Under the pieces are notes generated by a model that ran no database searches, was not told the origin of the DNA, and saw only the letters and a list, made by a program, of their open reading frames with translations. A program made the position numbers and the translations under genes. From NCBI GenBank assembly GCA_900769815.1, contig CAAGID010000001.1:1-5840 (forward strand): a DNA stretch of 5,840 nucleotides. The letters run 5' to 3'. This DNA comes from Clostridia bacterium (lineage in GTDB: Bacteria; Bacillota; Clostridia; Christensenellales; QALW01). Positions 1-5,614 of this stretch are shown here, one piece after another. Positions within the stretch are counted from its first letter, which is position 1, and each line of letters starts with the position of its first letter.

Positions 1-77
1 CAAGTCAAGGCGCAGAACTTGCAAAAGAGGGAGTTTACACAGACGTAAATGACCGAATTTTGCAAGTGAATGCAACG
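1..77 (+). repeat. 77-bp dispersed repeat, left copy, with structured-RNA-like fold
   Basis: This stretch is identical, base for base, to 5764-5840. On the plus strand it folds well. Positions 17-26 (ACTTGCAAAA) pair perfectly with 58-67. Inside lie a GA/GA tandem mismatch (27-28 with 55-56, plus one extra A at 57), two G-C pairs (29-30 with 53-54), a second GA/GA mismatch (31-32 with 51-52), a 6-bp helix (33-38 with 45-50, one G-T wobble) and a 6-nt loop (39-44). A third GA/GA step (15-16 with 68-69) leads to a 3-bp GCA/TGC helix (12-14 with 71-73). The tandem G-A steps and the wobble are favourable only on the plus strand. No reading frame of note crosses it. Function is unknown: it could be a 3'-UTR element of a plus-strand gene to the left, a small RNA, or a miniature repeat element. 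Confidence 0.8.
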
Positions 78-83
78 AAGGAA

Positions 84-117
84 ATATACCCCTGCAAATT
101 TTTTTGCAGGGGTATAT
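84..117. other. strong perfect hairpin, 15-bp stem
   Basis: Positions 84-98 (ATATACCCCTGCAAA) are the exact reverse complement of 103-117, leaving a 4-T loop. Neither side has a proper T-run, so this is not a textbook intrinsic terminator. It could still stop or stabilise transcripts on either strand. It lies 6 bases after the 77-bp repeat and 26 bases before the next hairpin, so it may belong to a larger composite repeat or to the 3' region of a plus-strand gene lying to the left. Confidence 0.7.
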
Positions 118-143
118 GTTTGTAAGGGTTTGTCAGTGCTCTG

Positions 144-171
144 AAAGACTCCGAGAAAAATCGGAGTCTTT
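144..171. terminator. bidirectional intrinsic terminator downstream of the DUF4038 operon
   Basis: Positions 144-154 (AAAGACTCCGA) pair perfectly with 161-171 around a 6-nt loop, giving an 11-bp stem with A-rich and T-rich ends. It is the first terminator-like structure after the stop of the 419-2059 gene, about 250 bases downstream. The plus-strand tail (TCTTTATTTG) is the better T-tract; on the minus strand the T residues are mostly in the stem. It may therefore separate this operon from a convergent plus-strand gene outside the window. The core CTCCGA...TCGGAG recurs at 3840-3854 and 5699-5714. Confidence 0.65.
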
Positions 172-180
172 ATTTGTATC

Positions 181-204
181 TCATTAAATAGTACAAGAAA
201 ATTT
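181..204 (-). repeat. terminator-associated repeat module, copy 1
   Basis: This 24-base stretch matches 3862-3885 at 21 of 24 positions; the differences are at the 8th, 9th and 13th bases. In both places it lies, in the minus-strand reading direction, just before a CTCCGA/TCGGAG terminator hairpin and after a gene. It appears to be a short dispersed 3'-UTR module. The AT-rich bases between it and the palindrome array (205-263) show nothing else I can support. Confidence 0.55.
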
Positions 205-263
205 TAGAATTATACAGCCAAACAAAAACATTTATTTTAGCGATATATTTGCTTATGCAACCG

Positions 264-383
264 CGATATATTTACGCTTTTCGCTCAATATAAAGCCGTT
301 CCGCAGGAACTCCTCAATTTGTGCCAAAGGCACAACATCATTTGCCGTAAGGCTCCTATGGCGTATTTGTCTTTGGCAAATAC
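264..383. repeat. array of small palindromes in the 3' region of the operon
   Basis: The gap between the terminator and the stop of the upstream gene holds a run of short inverted repeats: GTTCC/GGAAC at 298-310 (3-nt loop), TTGTGCC/GGCACAA at 319-335 (3-nt loop) and GTATTTG/CAAATAC at 363-383 (7-nt loop). A shorter GCC/GGC palindrome lies between the last two. A 10-bp direct repeat, CGATATATTT, occurs at 241-250 and 264-273. On the minus strand one frame is open through this region to a stop at 253, but it begins inside the neighbouring gene in the wrong frame, with no ribosome binding site. I read the region as non-coding. It could be a degenerate dispersed repeat or a chain of mRNA-stabilising hairpins. 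Confidence 0.5.
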
Positions 384-418
384 CTGACCGCAGTTTCGGA
401 TATTTTTTATAATGTGAT

Positions 419-2059
419 TTATGCCTTCTGAACAAGCAACACCATATCCAAATGCTCAGGCTTCTGTTCAACGTGATATATTCTGTGTGCGTCGGGATAG
501 AAGGTTCTTTTCTCTGAATACTTGTTTGTTCTGGGGTTAAACCATTGATAGGTATACTGACAGTTGTCAAGATTCATAAGCGTACCGGTTTTATAGCCAT
601 TCTGATAACCGTAGTTGCAGAAATAAATAACGATAGTATTTCTTTCGTCTGTTGCAATGGCGTGATAGTTTTCGCCGTCACTTACAAAATAGGCAGGAGA
701 ATCAAAGCGCGGTATAAGCTTCCACCACTCTAACTTCTCAAAGAATTGACGCATATAATTAAGCTGATTGGGTGTTTGGAACTTAATTGTTTCGGACCAG
801 TGTATCTTTTTATCCTCTACTGTAACAGTATCAATACCGTCAGGCGTAGCACTGTTCCCTGTAAAATGAGAGTCGTAAAGCCACATATCCTGAGCACCGT
901 AGCCGTAACCGTAAAGACCGTTCAAGAATGCAACCCATGCCTGACTTCTTGCGCCAAAGTTTTTAGTATATAAATACTCGTAACGTGATTCGTATAAAAT
1001 ACCTACCTTACCTTGACCGTTAAGCCAATTTTCCTGACCAAAGGCATATTTAATAGGTGCATTTAAAAGTCTGTTCCATTGAATAGCCCACCAAGTATGA
1101 CCTTCAACTTCGCGGAAAGCAGAAGTTGCGGGGCTTGTAGCATCGTGGTCTCCGCACAGCTCGGGGGATGTGGCATAACTTTCCATATGTGCAGATAAGG
1201 GATGCTTGTGGGGATCGTATTTATAAAGACCTGCAGCAAGAATTTTAAAGGGATTATCTTCTATCTGAAATTTTCTCTGGTCACCTCGGAAAGCATAGAA
1301 ATCATTATCAACTTCTTGCGCAAGTGTCCAAAGACAAGGATATGCCGAATATCTTGCTACCCAATATCTTGCAAGACGCATTAAGAAATTTTCCTCGTTC
1401 CAACGCTTCATTTCCATAAAAGCGTAAGGGAATAATATCTGTGCGTTTGAGTGCACCAAGCCTTTTTCAGCGATATATTTAAAATATTTATCAAGCTCCT
1501 TAAAGCCTTCAACATCTTGTTCTGTTAAGGTTTCGGTAAGCGTATATTTTACGCCTATGGGCTCAGACTGATAAACCGTAAAGCCCTGTTCTACACGCTT
1601 ATCAACGATATATTTGAAGTGTGATTTACACTCAATATCCCCTGCACGGTAGCCAGGCTCATCAAATTCTTCCTTGCTCATACCCCAATGTGTGTCGCCT
1701 AAATAGTAGAAGGGTGTGCCGTCAGCATACATAAAATAGCGCACATTGGGCTTAGTTTTTATAAAACCACGCTTATAAATCTCAAGATCTCCGTCATACT
1801 TAACGCATTCTATCTCGCCCTGACCTGAAAATCCCGTGTTTTCTTTATCAGTAGATATGACTTCATATTTCCATGTACCTACTTTAGGCAAGCTGAAGCG
1901 TACCTTCCACGTATCACCGCCGTCCCAAAAGCAAGGTACTGTCATTTTTTCTCTGCCTAATGTAAAAACAACGTCAACATCAACATCTTCAAAAGAATTA
2001 TTATATTTCTTTGTGCTTCTGAATTCCAATTCGGAAGCAATCCAAGTCATTACTTTCAT
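419..2059 (-). CDS. DUF5060/DUF4038 putative cytoplasmic glycoside hydrolase, second gene of operon
   Basis: The 546-residue product has three apparent parts. Residues about 5-95 form an N-terminal beta-sandwich of the DUF5060 type (FWDGG at 44-48, then a TWKVRF strand). Residues about 105-440 form a DUF4038 (apiosidase-like, GH140-related) barrel opening with YADGTPFYYLGDTHW at 111-125. Residues about 445-546 form a C-terminal beta-domain (YQWFNPRT at 504-511) of the DUF5605 or Collagen_bind_2 kind. Likely catalytic carboxylates are Glu249 (WTLAQEVDND) and Glu357 or Glu361 (ILYESRYE); these assignments are inference from clan GH-A geometry. There is no signal peptide or membrane segment, so it should act in the cytoplasm on imported oligosaccharides. 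The substrate is unknown. The start is supported by GTGAGGT seven bases upstream. The product is collinear with, and clearly paralogous to, that of the preceding gene, which ends 10 bases upstream. It is probably cotranscribed and translationally coupled. Family assignment is good; the reaction is unproven. Confidence 0.9.
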   Translation of the reverse strand: MKVMTWIASELEFRSTKKYNNSFEDVDVDVVFTLGREKMTVPCFWDGGDTWKVRFSLPKVGTWKYEVISTDKENTGFSGQGEIECVKYDGDLEIYKRGFIKTKPNVRYFMYADGTPFYYLGDTHWGMSKEEFDEPGYRAGDIECKSHFKYIVDKRVEQGFTVYQSEPIGVKYTLTETLTEQDVEGFKELDKYFKYIAEKGLVHSNAQILFPYAFMEMKRWNEENFLMRLARYWVARYSAYPCLWTLAQEVDNDFYAFRGDQRKFQIEDNPFKILAAGLYKYDPHKHPLSAHMESYATSPELCGDHDATSPATSAFREVEGHTWWAIQWNRLLNAPIKYAFGQENWLNGQGKVGILYESRYEYLYTKNFGARSQAWVAFLNGLYGYGYGAQDMWLYDSHFTGNSATPDGIDTVTVEDKKIHWSETIKFQTPNQLNYMRQFFEKLEWWKLIPRFDSPAYFVSDGENYHAIATDERNTIVIYFCNYGYQNGYKTGTLMNLDNCQYTYQWFNPRTNKYSEKRTFYPDAHRIYHVEQKPEHLDMVLLVQKA

Positions 2060-2066
2060 TTTTTAT

Positions 2067-2073
2067 ACCTCAC
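2067..2073 (-). promoter_or_regulatory. ribosome binding site overlapping the upstream stop codon
   Basis: On the minus strand this reads GTGAGGT, seven bases before the ATG at 2059. The TGA stop of the preceding gene (2072-2070) lies inside it. Ribosomes finishing the first paralogue therefore terminate on the Shine-Dalgarno sequence of the second, which suggests translational coupling and a fixed product ratio. Confidence 0.75.
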
Positions 2074-3692
2074 TTTCTCTCAATAAGCAATACCATATCT
2101 TCTTTTTCTGGCTTATTGCCTACACGGTAGCATCTGTGAGTGTCCACCCAGAAAGAACGTTTTTCAGAATATTCGCCCGTTCTTGGGTTAAACCATTGAT
2201 AAGTGTATTCATAATTCTCAAGGTTCTTTATCGTACCCGTTTCATAGCCGTAGTTAAAGAAGTAAATTACGGTAGTTCTTCTCTCGTCAGTGGCTATTGA
2301 ATAGTAGTTATCCTTTTCAGGTGTAAAATATGCGGGGGAATCAAAGCAGGGCAAAAGCTTCCACCACTTTAAATTCTTAAAGAAATCTTTCATATACTTT
2401 AACTGCTTTACAGTTTCATATTCAAGAGATTCAGGCCAGAAAACCTTTTTATCTTCAGGTGTAATAATATCTCTTCCGTCGGTGCTTTCAGTATCAATAT
2501 CGTATTTACTCTTATAAAGCCAAATATCCTGTGCACCGTAACCGTAGCCGTAAAGACCGTTTAAATATGCAAGCCAGCCCTGGCTTCTTGCACCGAAGTT
2601 CTTTGTCCACAAGCCTTCATAGCGTGATTCATAAAGAACCGATACCTTGTTTTGACCGTTAAGCCAACCGTCTTTGCCAAAGCTATGGTCAATAGGGTCG
2701 TTTACGTTCTTTGACCACTGATAACCCCACCAGGTGTGACCTTCAATATCACGGAATGCAGATTTTGAAGGAGAAGTGCCGTCAGCATCGGGGAAAGAAT
2801 CAAGATTAAAATATTCCATATGTGCAGTTAAGGGCTGTTTAAAGGGGTCTGCCTTATGAAGTCCCCTTGCAATATCCTTAAAGGGATTGTTTTCCTTTTT
2901 GAATTTCTTCTGATCGCCTCGGGTATAATAGAAGTCGTTGTCAACCTCCTGACCTAACGTCCAAAGGCAGGGGTACGCACCATATCTTGCTGCCCAATAT
3001 CTGCCTAAACGTTCAAGATACTTTTTATCCTGCCAACGGTTAAGCTCTATTAAACGGCTTGGAAAATGTATTTGTGCATTAGCGTGCACAAATCCGTGGT
3101 CTGCAATATACTTAAAGCGTCTGTCAAGGTCACGGAAGGCTTCTAAATCAGCTTCAAATAAGCCTTGGGAAAGGTTGTATTTTGCACCGATAGGCTCACT
3201 CTGATAAACGTTAAAGCCTTGTGCTTCACGCTTGTCAACGATATATTTAAAGTGAGATTCGCATTTTAAATTACCTGCGTGAGAGCCTGGCTCATCAAAT
3301 TCTTCCTCAATAAAATTCCAATGAGTATCGCCTAAATAGAAAAAAGGTGTTCCGTCAGCATACATAAAATAACGTACGTCAGGCTCAGTTTTTAAAAAAC
3401 CGCGTTTATAAATTTCGTAATCGTCGTCATATTTAACACATTCAACTGTACCTTCGCCTTGAAATCCTGTATTTTCCTTATCGGTACACTTTAAAACGTA
3501 CTTCCAAGTGCCTGCTTTAGGCAAGCAAAAACGGACTTTCCATATGTCTCCTCCGTCCCAGAAGGCAGGAAATGCTATTTTTTGTCTGCCTTGCGTAAAC
3601 ACCGCATCAAAATCCACGTCTTCAAAGGGATTAGCATATTTTTTTGCACTTTTAAATTCAAGTTCATCAGCTATCCAGGTTTTAACGGTCAT
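2070..3692 (-). CDS. DUF5060/DUF4038 putative cytoplasmic glycoside hydrolase, first gene of operon
   Basis: The 540-residue product starts MTVKTWIADELEF and has the same three-part layout as its downstream paralogue. It has a DUF5060-type N-terminal sandwich (FWDGG at 44-48), a DUF4038 apiosidase-like barrel (YADGTPFFYLGDTHW at 111-125) and a C-terminal beta-domain with YQWFNPRTGEYS. Candidate catalytic residues are Glu249 (WTLGQEVDND) and Glu355 (VLYESRYE). The two proteins align without gaps until about residue 293, where this one is two residues shorter. The frame stays open upstream to 3761, but the ATG at 3692 is chosen because AAGAGGTG lies six bases before it and matches the paralogue's start; the extension would run into the promoter's -10 box. 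No export signal is visible, so a cytoplasmic role on imported oligosaccharide is inferred. A possible GH140-like apiosidase activity is only a distant family analogy. Confidence 0.92.
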   Translation of the reverse strand: MTVKTWIADELEFKSAKKYANPFEDVDFDAVFTQGRQKIAFPAFWDGGDIWKVRFCLPKAGTWKYVLKCTDKENTGFQGEGTVECVKYDDDYEIYKRGFLKTEPDVRYFMYADGTPFFYLGDTHWNFIEEEFDEPGSHAGNLKCESHFKYIVDKREAQGFNVYQSEPIGAKYNLSQGLFEADLEAFRDLDRRFKYIADHGFVHANAQIHFPSRLIELNRWQDKKYLERLGRYWAARYGAYPCLWTLGQEVDNDFYYTRGDQKKFKKENNPFKDIARGLHKADPFKQPLTAHMEYFNLDSFPDADGTSPSKSAFRDIEGHTWWGYQWSKNVNDPIDHSFGKDGWLNGQNKVSVLYESRYEGLWTKNFGARSQGWLAYLNGLYGYGYGAQDIWLYKSKYDIDTESTDGRDIITPEDKKVFWPESLEYETVKQLKYMKDFFKNLKWWKLLPCFDSPAYFTPEKDNYYSIATDERRTTVIYFFNYGYETGTIKNLENYEYTYQWFNPRTGEYSEKRSFWVDTHRCYRVGNKPEKEDMVLLIERK

Positions 3693-3698
3693 TAAACT

Positions 3699-3706
3699 CA
3701 CCTCTT
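3699..3706 (-). promoter_or_regulatory. ribosome binding site fixing the start at 3692
   Basis: The minus strand reads AAGAGGTG, six bases before the ATG at 3692. No comparable site precedes the more upstream in-frame ATG at 3761, so this site decides the start of the first DUF4038 gene. Confidence 0.8.
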
Positions 3707-3732
3707 GATTTTTAAAAAAAATATTTTTAACA

Positions 3733-3761
3733 ATTATACCATAGTCTATAACTAAAATCAA
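3733..3761 (-). promoter_or_regulatory. sigma-A-type promoter of the DUF4038 operon
   Basis: On the minus strand the -35 box is TTGATT (3761-3756) and the -10 box is a perfect TATAAT (3738-3733), with a 17-bp spacer. The -10 is preceded directly by TGG, an extended -10 element. Transcription would begin near 3726, giving a leader of about 34 bases before the ATG at 3692. The -35 is a partial match, which fits an activator-dependent promoter given the paired repeats directly upstream. Confidence 0.8.
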
Positions 3762-3800
3762 TGTTTAAAATTGCCATATTTTTGTTTATTCTTGCCATAT
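3762..3800 (-). promoter_or_regulatory. tandem direct-repeat operator, AraC-family-like
   Basis: Two 18-bp direct repeats occupy 3762-3779 and 3783-3800, exactly 21 bp (two helical turns) apart. On the minus strand each reads ATATGGCAAnnnTAAACA, identical except for the three n positions. Two conserved blocks in each half-site, about one turn apart, fit the two helix-turn-helix contacts of an AraC/XylS-type regulator. The proximal repeat abuts the -35 box, the usual place for class II activation. No regulator gene is in the window. The repeats are directly seen; the regulator class is inference. Confidence 0.6.
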
Positions 3801-3832
3801 AATTTTAATTTCGCAGTATCATATATAAACAT

Positions 3833-3854
3833 AAAAAAACTCCGAAAATCGGAG
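3833..3854 (-). terminator. intrinsic terminator of the SleB-like gene
   Basis: On the minus strand the stem CTCCGA/TCGGAG (3854-3849 with 3845-3840) has a 3-nt loop and is followed by seven consecutive T residues (3839-3833). This is a standard Rho-independent terminator. It lies about 185 bases after the SleB-like stop codon and upstream of the operator of the next operon, so it separates the two transcription units. Confidence 0.85.
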
Positions 3855-3861
3855 CTATATT

Positions 3862-3885
3862 TCATTAAGCAGTGCAAGAAAATTT
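3862..3885 (-). repeat. terminator-associated repeat module, copy 2
   Basis: This is the second copy of the 24-base module at 181-204, with 21 of 24 bases identical. It again sits just before a CTCCGA/TCGGAG hairpin in the minus-strand direction, seven bases away. The copy is followed on the plus strand by further small inverted repeats built from GTGCAA/TTGCAC (3872-3877 with 3897-3902). Confidence 0.55.
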
Positions 3886-3911
3886 GCAGTACAAGGTTTG
3901 CACGCCGTCAC

Positions 3912-4039
3912 CCACAGTGCAAAAAAGCTTGAAAATCAGGTGAATAAGTGATTAAAACCGAAGCAACTTACAAAACGGTAAGTGACTGAGGTTTTATATC
4001 ACTTATAAACCGCCGTTTCAAGAGTTTTTTGTGCTGTGG
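3912..4039 (+). repeat. 128-base imperfect hairpin with tandem-GA core
   Basis: The outer arm CCACAG (3912-3917) pairs with CTGTGG (4034-4039) and continues through T-G and G-T wobbles, C-G and six A-T pairs. After a small bulge come CTTGAAA (3928-3934) with TTTCAAG (4016-4022). An unpaired linker leads to a second helix, ATAAGTGA (3944-3951) with TCACTTAT (3999-4006), continued by TTAAAACC (3952-3959) with 3990-3998 (one bulged T). The tip is GA/GA, AG/CT, CA/GA, then ACTTAC (3966-3971) with GTAAGT (3978-3983) and a 6-nt loop. Wobbles and G-A steps favour the plus strand, although the known transcript here (the SleB-like 3' UTR) is minus. The hairpin begins directly at that gene's stop codon. 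The tip is homologous to the 77-bp end repeat. Confidence 0.65.
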
Positions 4040-5578
4040 TCATAAAAAGAAGCATTCGCTGTCAATAGTAGCATAATAAGTCCTATTTCTGCCTGCCCAG
4101 CAAGTGTAGCGGACAGACTTATGACAGAAATATAGACTGTTGCCGACGGGTTTCACGCCCATATAGGCTTCAATGGCGGCATAGTAATTGGTGGTGGAAT
4201 AGGTTTCTTTTTCCAAGGTCGAATTGGCTGTGGAGAACTGGTTAGGCGAATAAATTACGGCACGAACGGTCATATTATTTCTTTTAACTCGGTTCATAAT
4301 AACGCTGCCTACTGCAAGCTGGCATTTATAAGAGTTTCCGCCTGCCTCACGCTTAATAATTTTTGCTATAAGTTTAACGTCGTTAAGCTGTGCTTCAGTA
4401 AGAGTCTGAAGTGCTGAGTTTACAACGTCCATATTAGCTGACTTATAACTGCTTACCGTAGTGTTTGTATTGACGCTCTGTGAAGGACCGGTAGTACTGT
4501 TTGATGAGCTTGACGAACTGCTTGATGGCTTGGCACCTGAAAGTGCGGCAGTAATTTTTGCAAGAGTTTTACTTCCGGCAATACCGTCAGCAGTAAGGGA
4601 ATATGCTTTTTGGAATTTAATAACGGCTTGTTTTGTAACGTTACCGAACTCACCTGTGGCTTCTCCACTAAAATAGCCTAATTTTTTAAGGTTGTTCTGC
4701 AAAGTCTGCACCTGTTTACCCTTATCGCCATAACGCAAGGTTCCGGGCTTGGCAATGGATTCAACCAATTTAGGTTCTTCCGTTTGTGAGGGCTTTGCCG
4801 TTGTTTGAGGCTTTTCAACCTTATTAAGCTTAGCCGATGCTGAGTTTAAGGCTTCAAGAGTAAGCTCGGCAACTACACCCGTTTCACTTATCTGATTATT
4901 CTTCTGGAACTTTTTAACGGCTGAAACGGTAATTGCACCGTAATAACCCGTTACGTACTTTTCTTCAAGGTAGCCAAGTTCAGAAAGACGCTTCTGTAAT
5001 TCCTTTACGCCCTCGTTTTCGTCGCCCGACTTATAAACCTTGCCCTTTTCAAGCTTGGTGCCGTTAATAATAGTGTTAATTTTATCTAAAGTCTGCTTTG
5101 CGGCAACGCCTGTTTGGGAAATTCCGTTATCCTTTTGAAATTTCTTTACTGCACTTTCGGTAACATCCCCGTAATAGCCTGTTACGTTTTCCTCTTTAAG
5201 ATAACCCATATCACAAAGTGCCTGCTGAAGTTTTTTTACTTCCTTGCTTTCATCGCCGTTGCGGAAAGCCATTGTAATATCAAAATCTTTTTTGGTAAAT
5301 AGTGCTTCAAGAGTCTTTTCCGCCACCACGCCCGTTTGGCTGATGCCGTTATCCTTTTGAAACTTTTTTACTGCACTTTCAGTATTGGGCCCGAAAAAGC
5401 CCGTTGCAAATTCTTTATCAAGATAGCCATTTTCAACAAGCTTCTGCTGAAGCTCTATCACGTCAGGGCCCTTACTGCCCATTTTCATCGTTGACGTGGG
5501 TGTTGCATATGCAGGCATTATTGCCGAAAAAATAAGTATTACGGCAAGAATTACCGACAACATAACTCGTCTAAACAA
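4040..5578 (-). CDS. SleB-family cell-wall hydrolase with four peptidoglycan-binding repeats
   Basis: The 512-residue product is a secreted or envelope peptidoglycan hydrolase, probably a lytic transglycosylase-like spore-cortex or cell-wall enzyme. A signal peptide (FRR, then a hydrophobic stretch to about residue 25, cleavage after AYA) is followed by PG_binding_1 repeats at about 33-93, 105-168, 182-245 and 281-345. Thr/Pro/Lys-rich and poly-Ser linkers (250-278, 350-380) precede a Hydrolase_2 (SleB) domain at 400-512. Glu411 in KREAGG is the expected catalytic acid, followed by AVGSVIMNRV and a PNQFS motif. The C-terminal motif reads IDSECFF where SleB proteins usually have I-G-x-H-x-F. 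I chose a TTG start at 5578 because AAGGAGG lies eight bases upstream. The ATG at 5584 is only two bases from that site, and the ATG at 5563 is 23 away. The gene is monocistronic by its flanking terminators. A vegetative-type promoter and four binding repeats leave open a role other than germination. Confidence 0.9.
   Translation of the reverse strand: MFRRVMLSVILAVILIFSAIMPAYATPTSTMKMGSKGPDVIELQQKLVENGYLDKEFATGFFGPNTESAVKKFQKDNGISQTGVVAEKTLEALFTKKDFDITMAFRNGDESKEVKKLQQALCDMGYLKEENVTGYYGDVTESAVKKFQKDNGISQTGVAAKQTLDKINTIINGTKLEKGKVYKSGDENEGVKELQKRLSELGYLEEKYVTGYYGAITVSAVKKFQKNNQISETGVVAELTLEALNSASAKLNKVEKPQTTAKPSQTEEPKLVESIAKPGTLRYGDKGKQVQTLQNNLKKLGYFSGEATGEFGNVTKQAVIKFQKAYSLTADGIAGSKTLAKITAALSGAKPSSSSSSSSNSTTGPSQSVNTNTTVSSYKSANMDVVNSALQTLTEAQLNDVKLIAKIIKREAGGNSYKCQLAVGSVIMNRVKRNNMTVRAVIYSPNQFSTANSTLEKETYSTTNYYAAIEAYMGVKPVGNSLYFCHKSVRYTCWAGRNRTYYATIDSECFFL
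5124..5380 (-). repeat. internal DNA repeats encoding peptidoglycan-binding domains
   Basis: The 35-base blocks 5124-5158 and 5346-5380 match at 33 of 35 positions and lie 222 bp (74 codons) apart. They encode the SAVKKFQKDNGIS segments of the first two peptidoglycan-binding repeats. The third repeat shares the protein motif with more DNA divergence, and the fourth is clearly older. This indicates stepwise tandem duplication or gene conversion inside the gene. Confidence 0.8.
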
Positions 5579-5586
5579 TAGCATAT

Positions 5587-5593
5587 CCTCCTT
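5587..5593 (-). promoter_or_regulatory. ribosome binding site favouring a TTG start
   Basis: The minus strand reads a perfect AAGGAGG. Spacing is 8 bases to TTG at 5578, 2 bases to ATG at 5584 and 23 bases to ATG at 5563. The TTG is thus best placed, although the first ATG cannot be excluded; the choice changes the protein by only two residues. Confidence 0.65.
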
Positions 5594-5614
5594 TTTAATT
5601 TCATTCACTTTAAG

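Noticed and set aside
12..69. Canonical kink-turn at the tandem G-A steps
   Set aside because: Kink-turns need a 3-nt bulge next to the G-A pairs. Here the internal loops are symmetric or carry only one extra A.
1..77. CRISPR repeat or transposon end
   Set aside because: There is no array with regular spacers, no cas or transposase gene, and the two copies are in direct, not inverted, orientation with no target-site duplication visible.
253..570. Minus-strand 105-codon open frame overlapping the end of the second DUF4038 gene
   Set aside because: It starts inside a well-supported gene in another frame, has no ribosome binding site, and its last third runs through palindromic repeat DNA. I recognise no domain.
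1836..2300. Plus-strand open frame of 154 codons across the junction of the two DUF4038 genes
   Set aside because: It is antisense to two genes with clear family motifs, has no ribosome binding site that I can see, and its composition is that of a complementary-strand shadow.
3693..3761. Upstream extension of the first DUF4038 gene to an ATG at 3761
   Set aside because: The extension would be translated from sequence containing the -10 box, lacks a ribosome binding site, and is absent from the paralogue.
3771..3803. Possible divergent plus-strand promoter with TATAAT at 3798-3803
   Set aside because: The only TTGCCA-like -35 is 21 bp away, too far, and its bases are explained by the direct-repeat operator.
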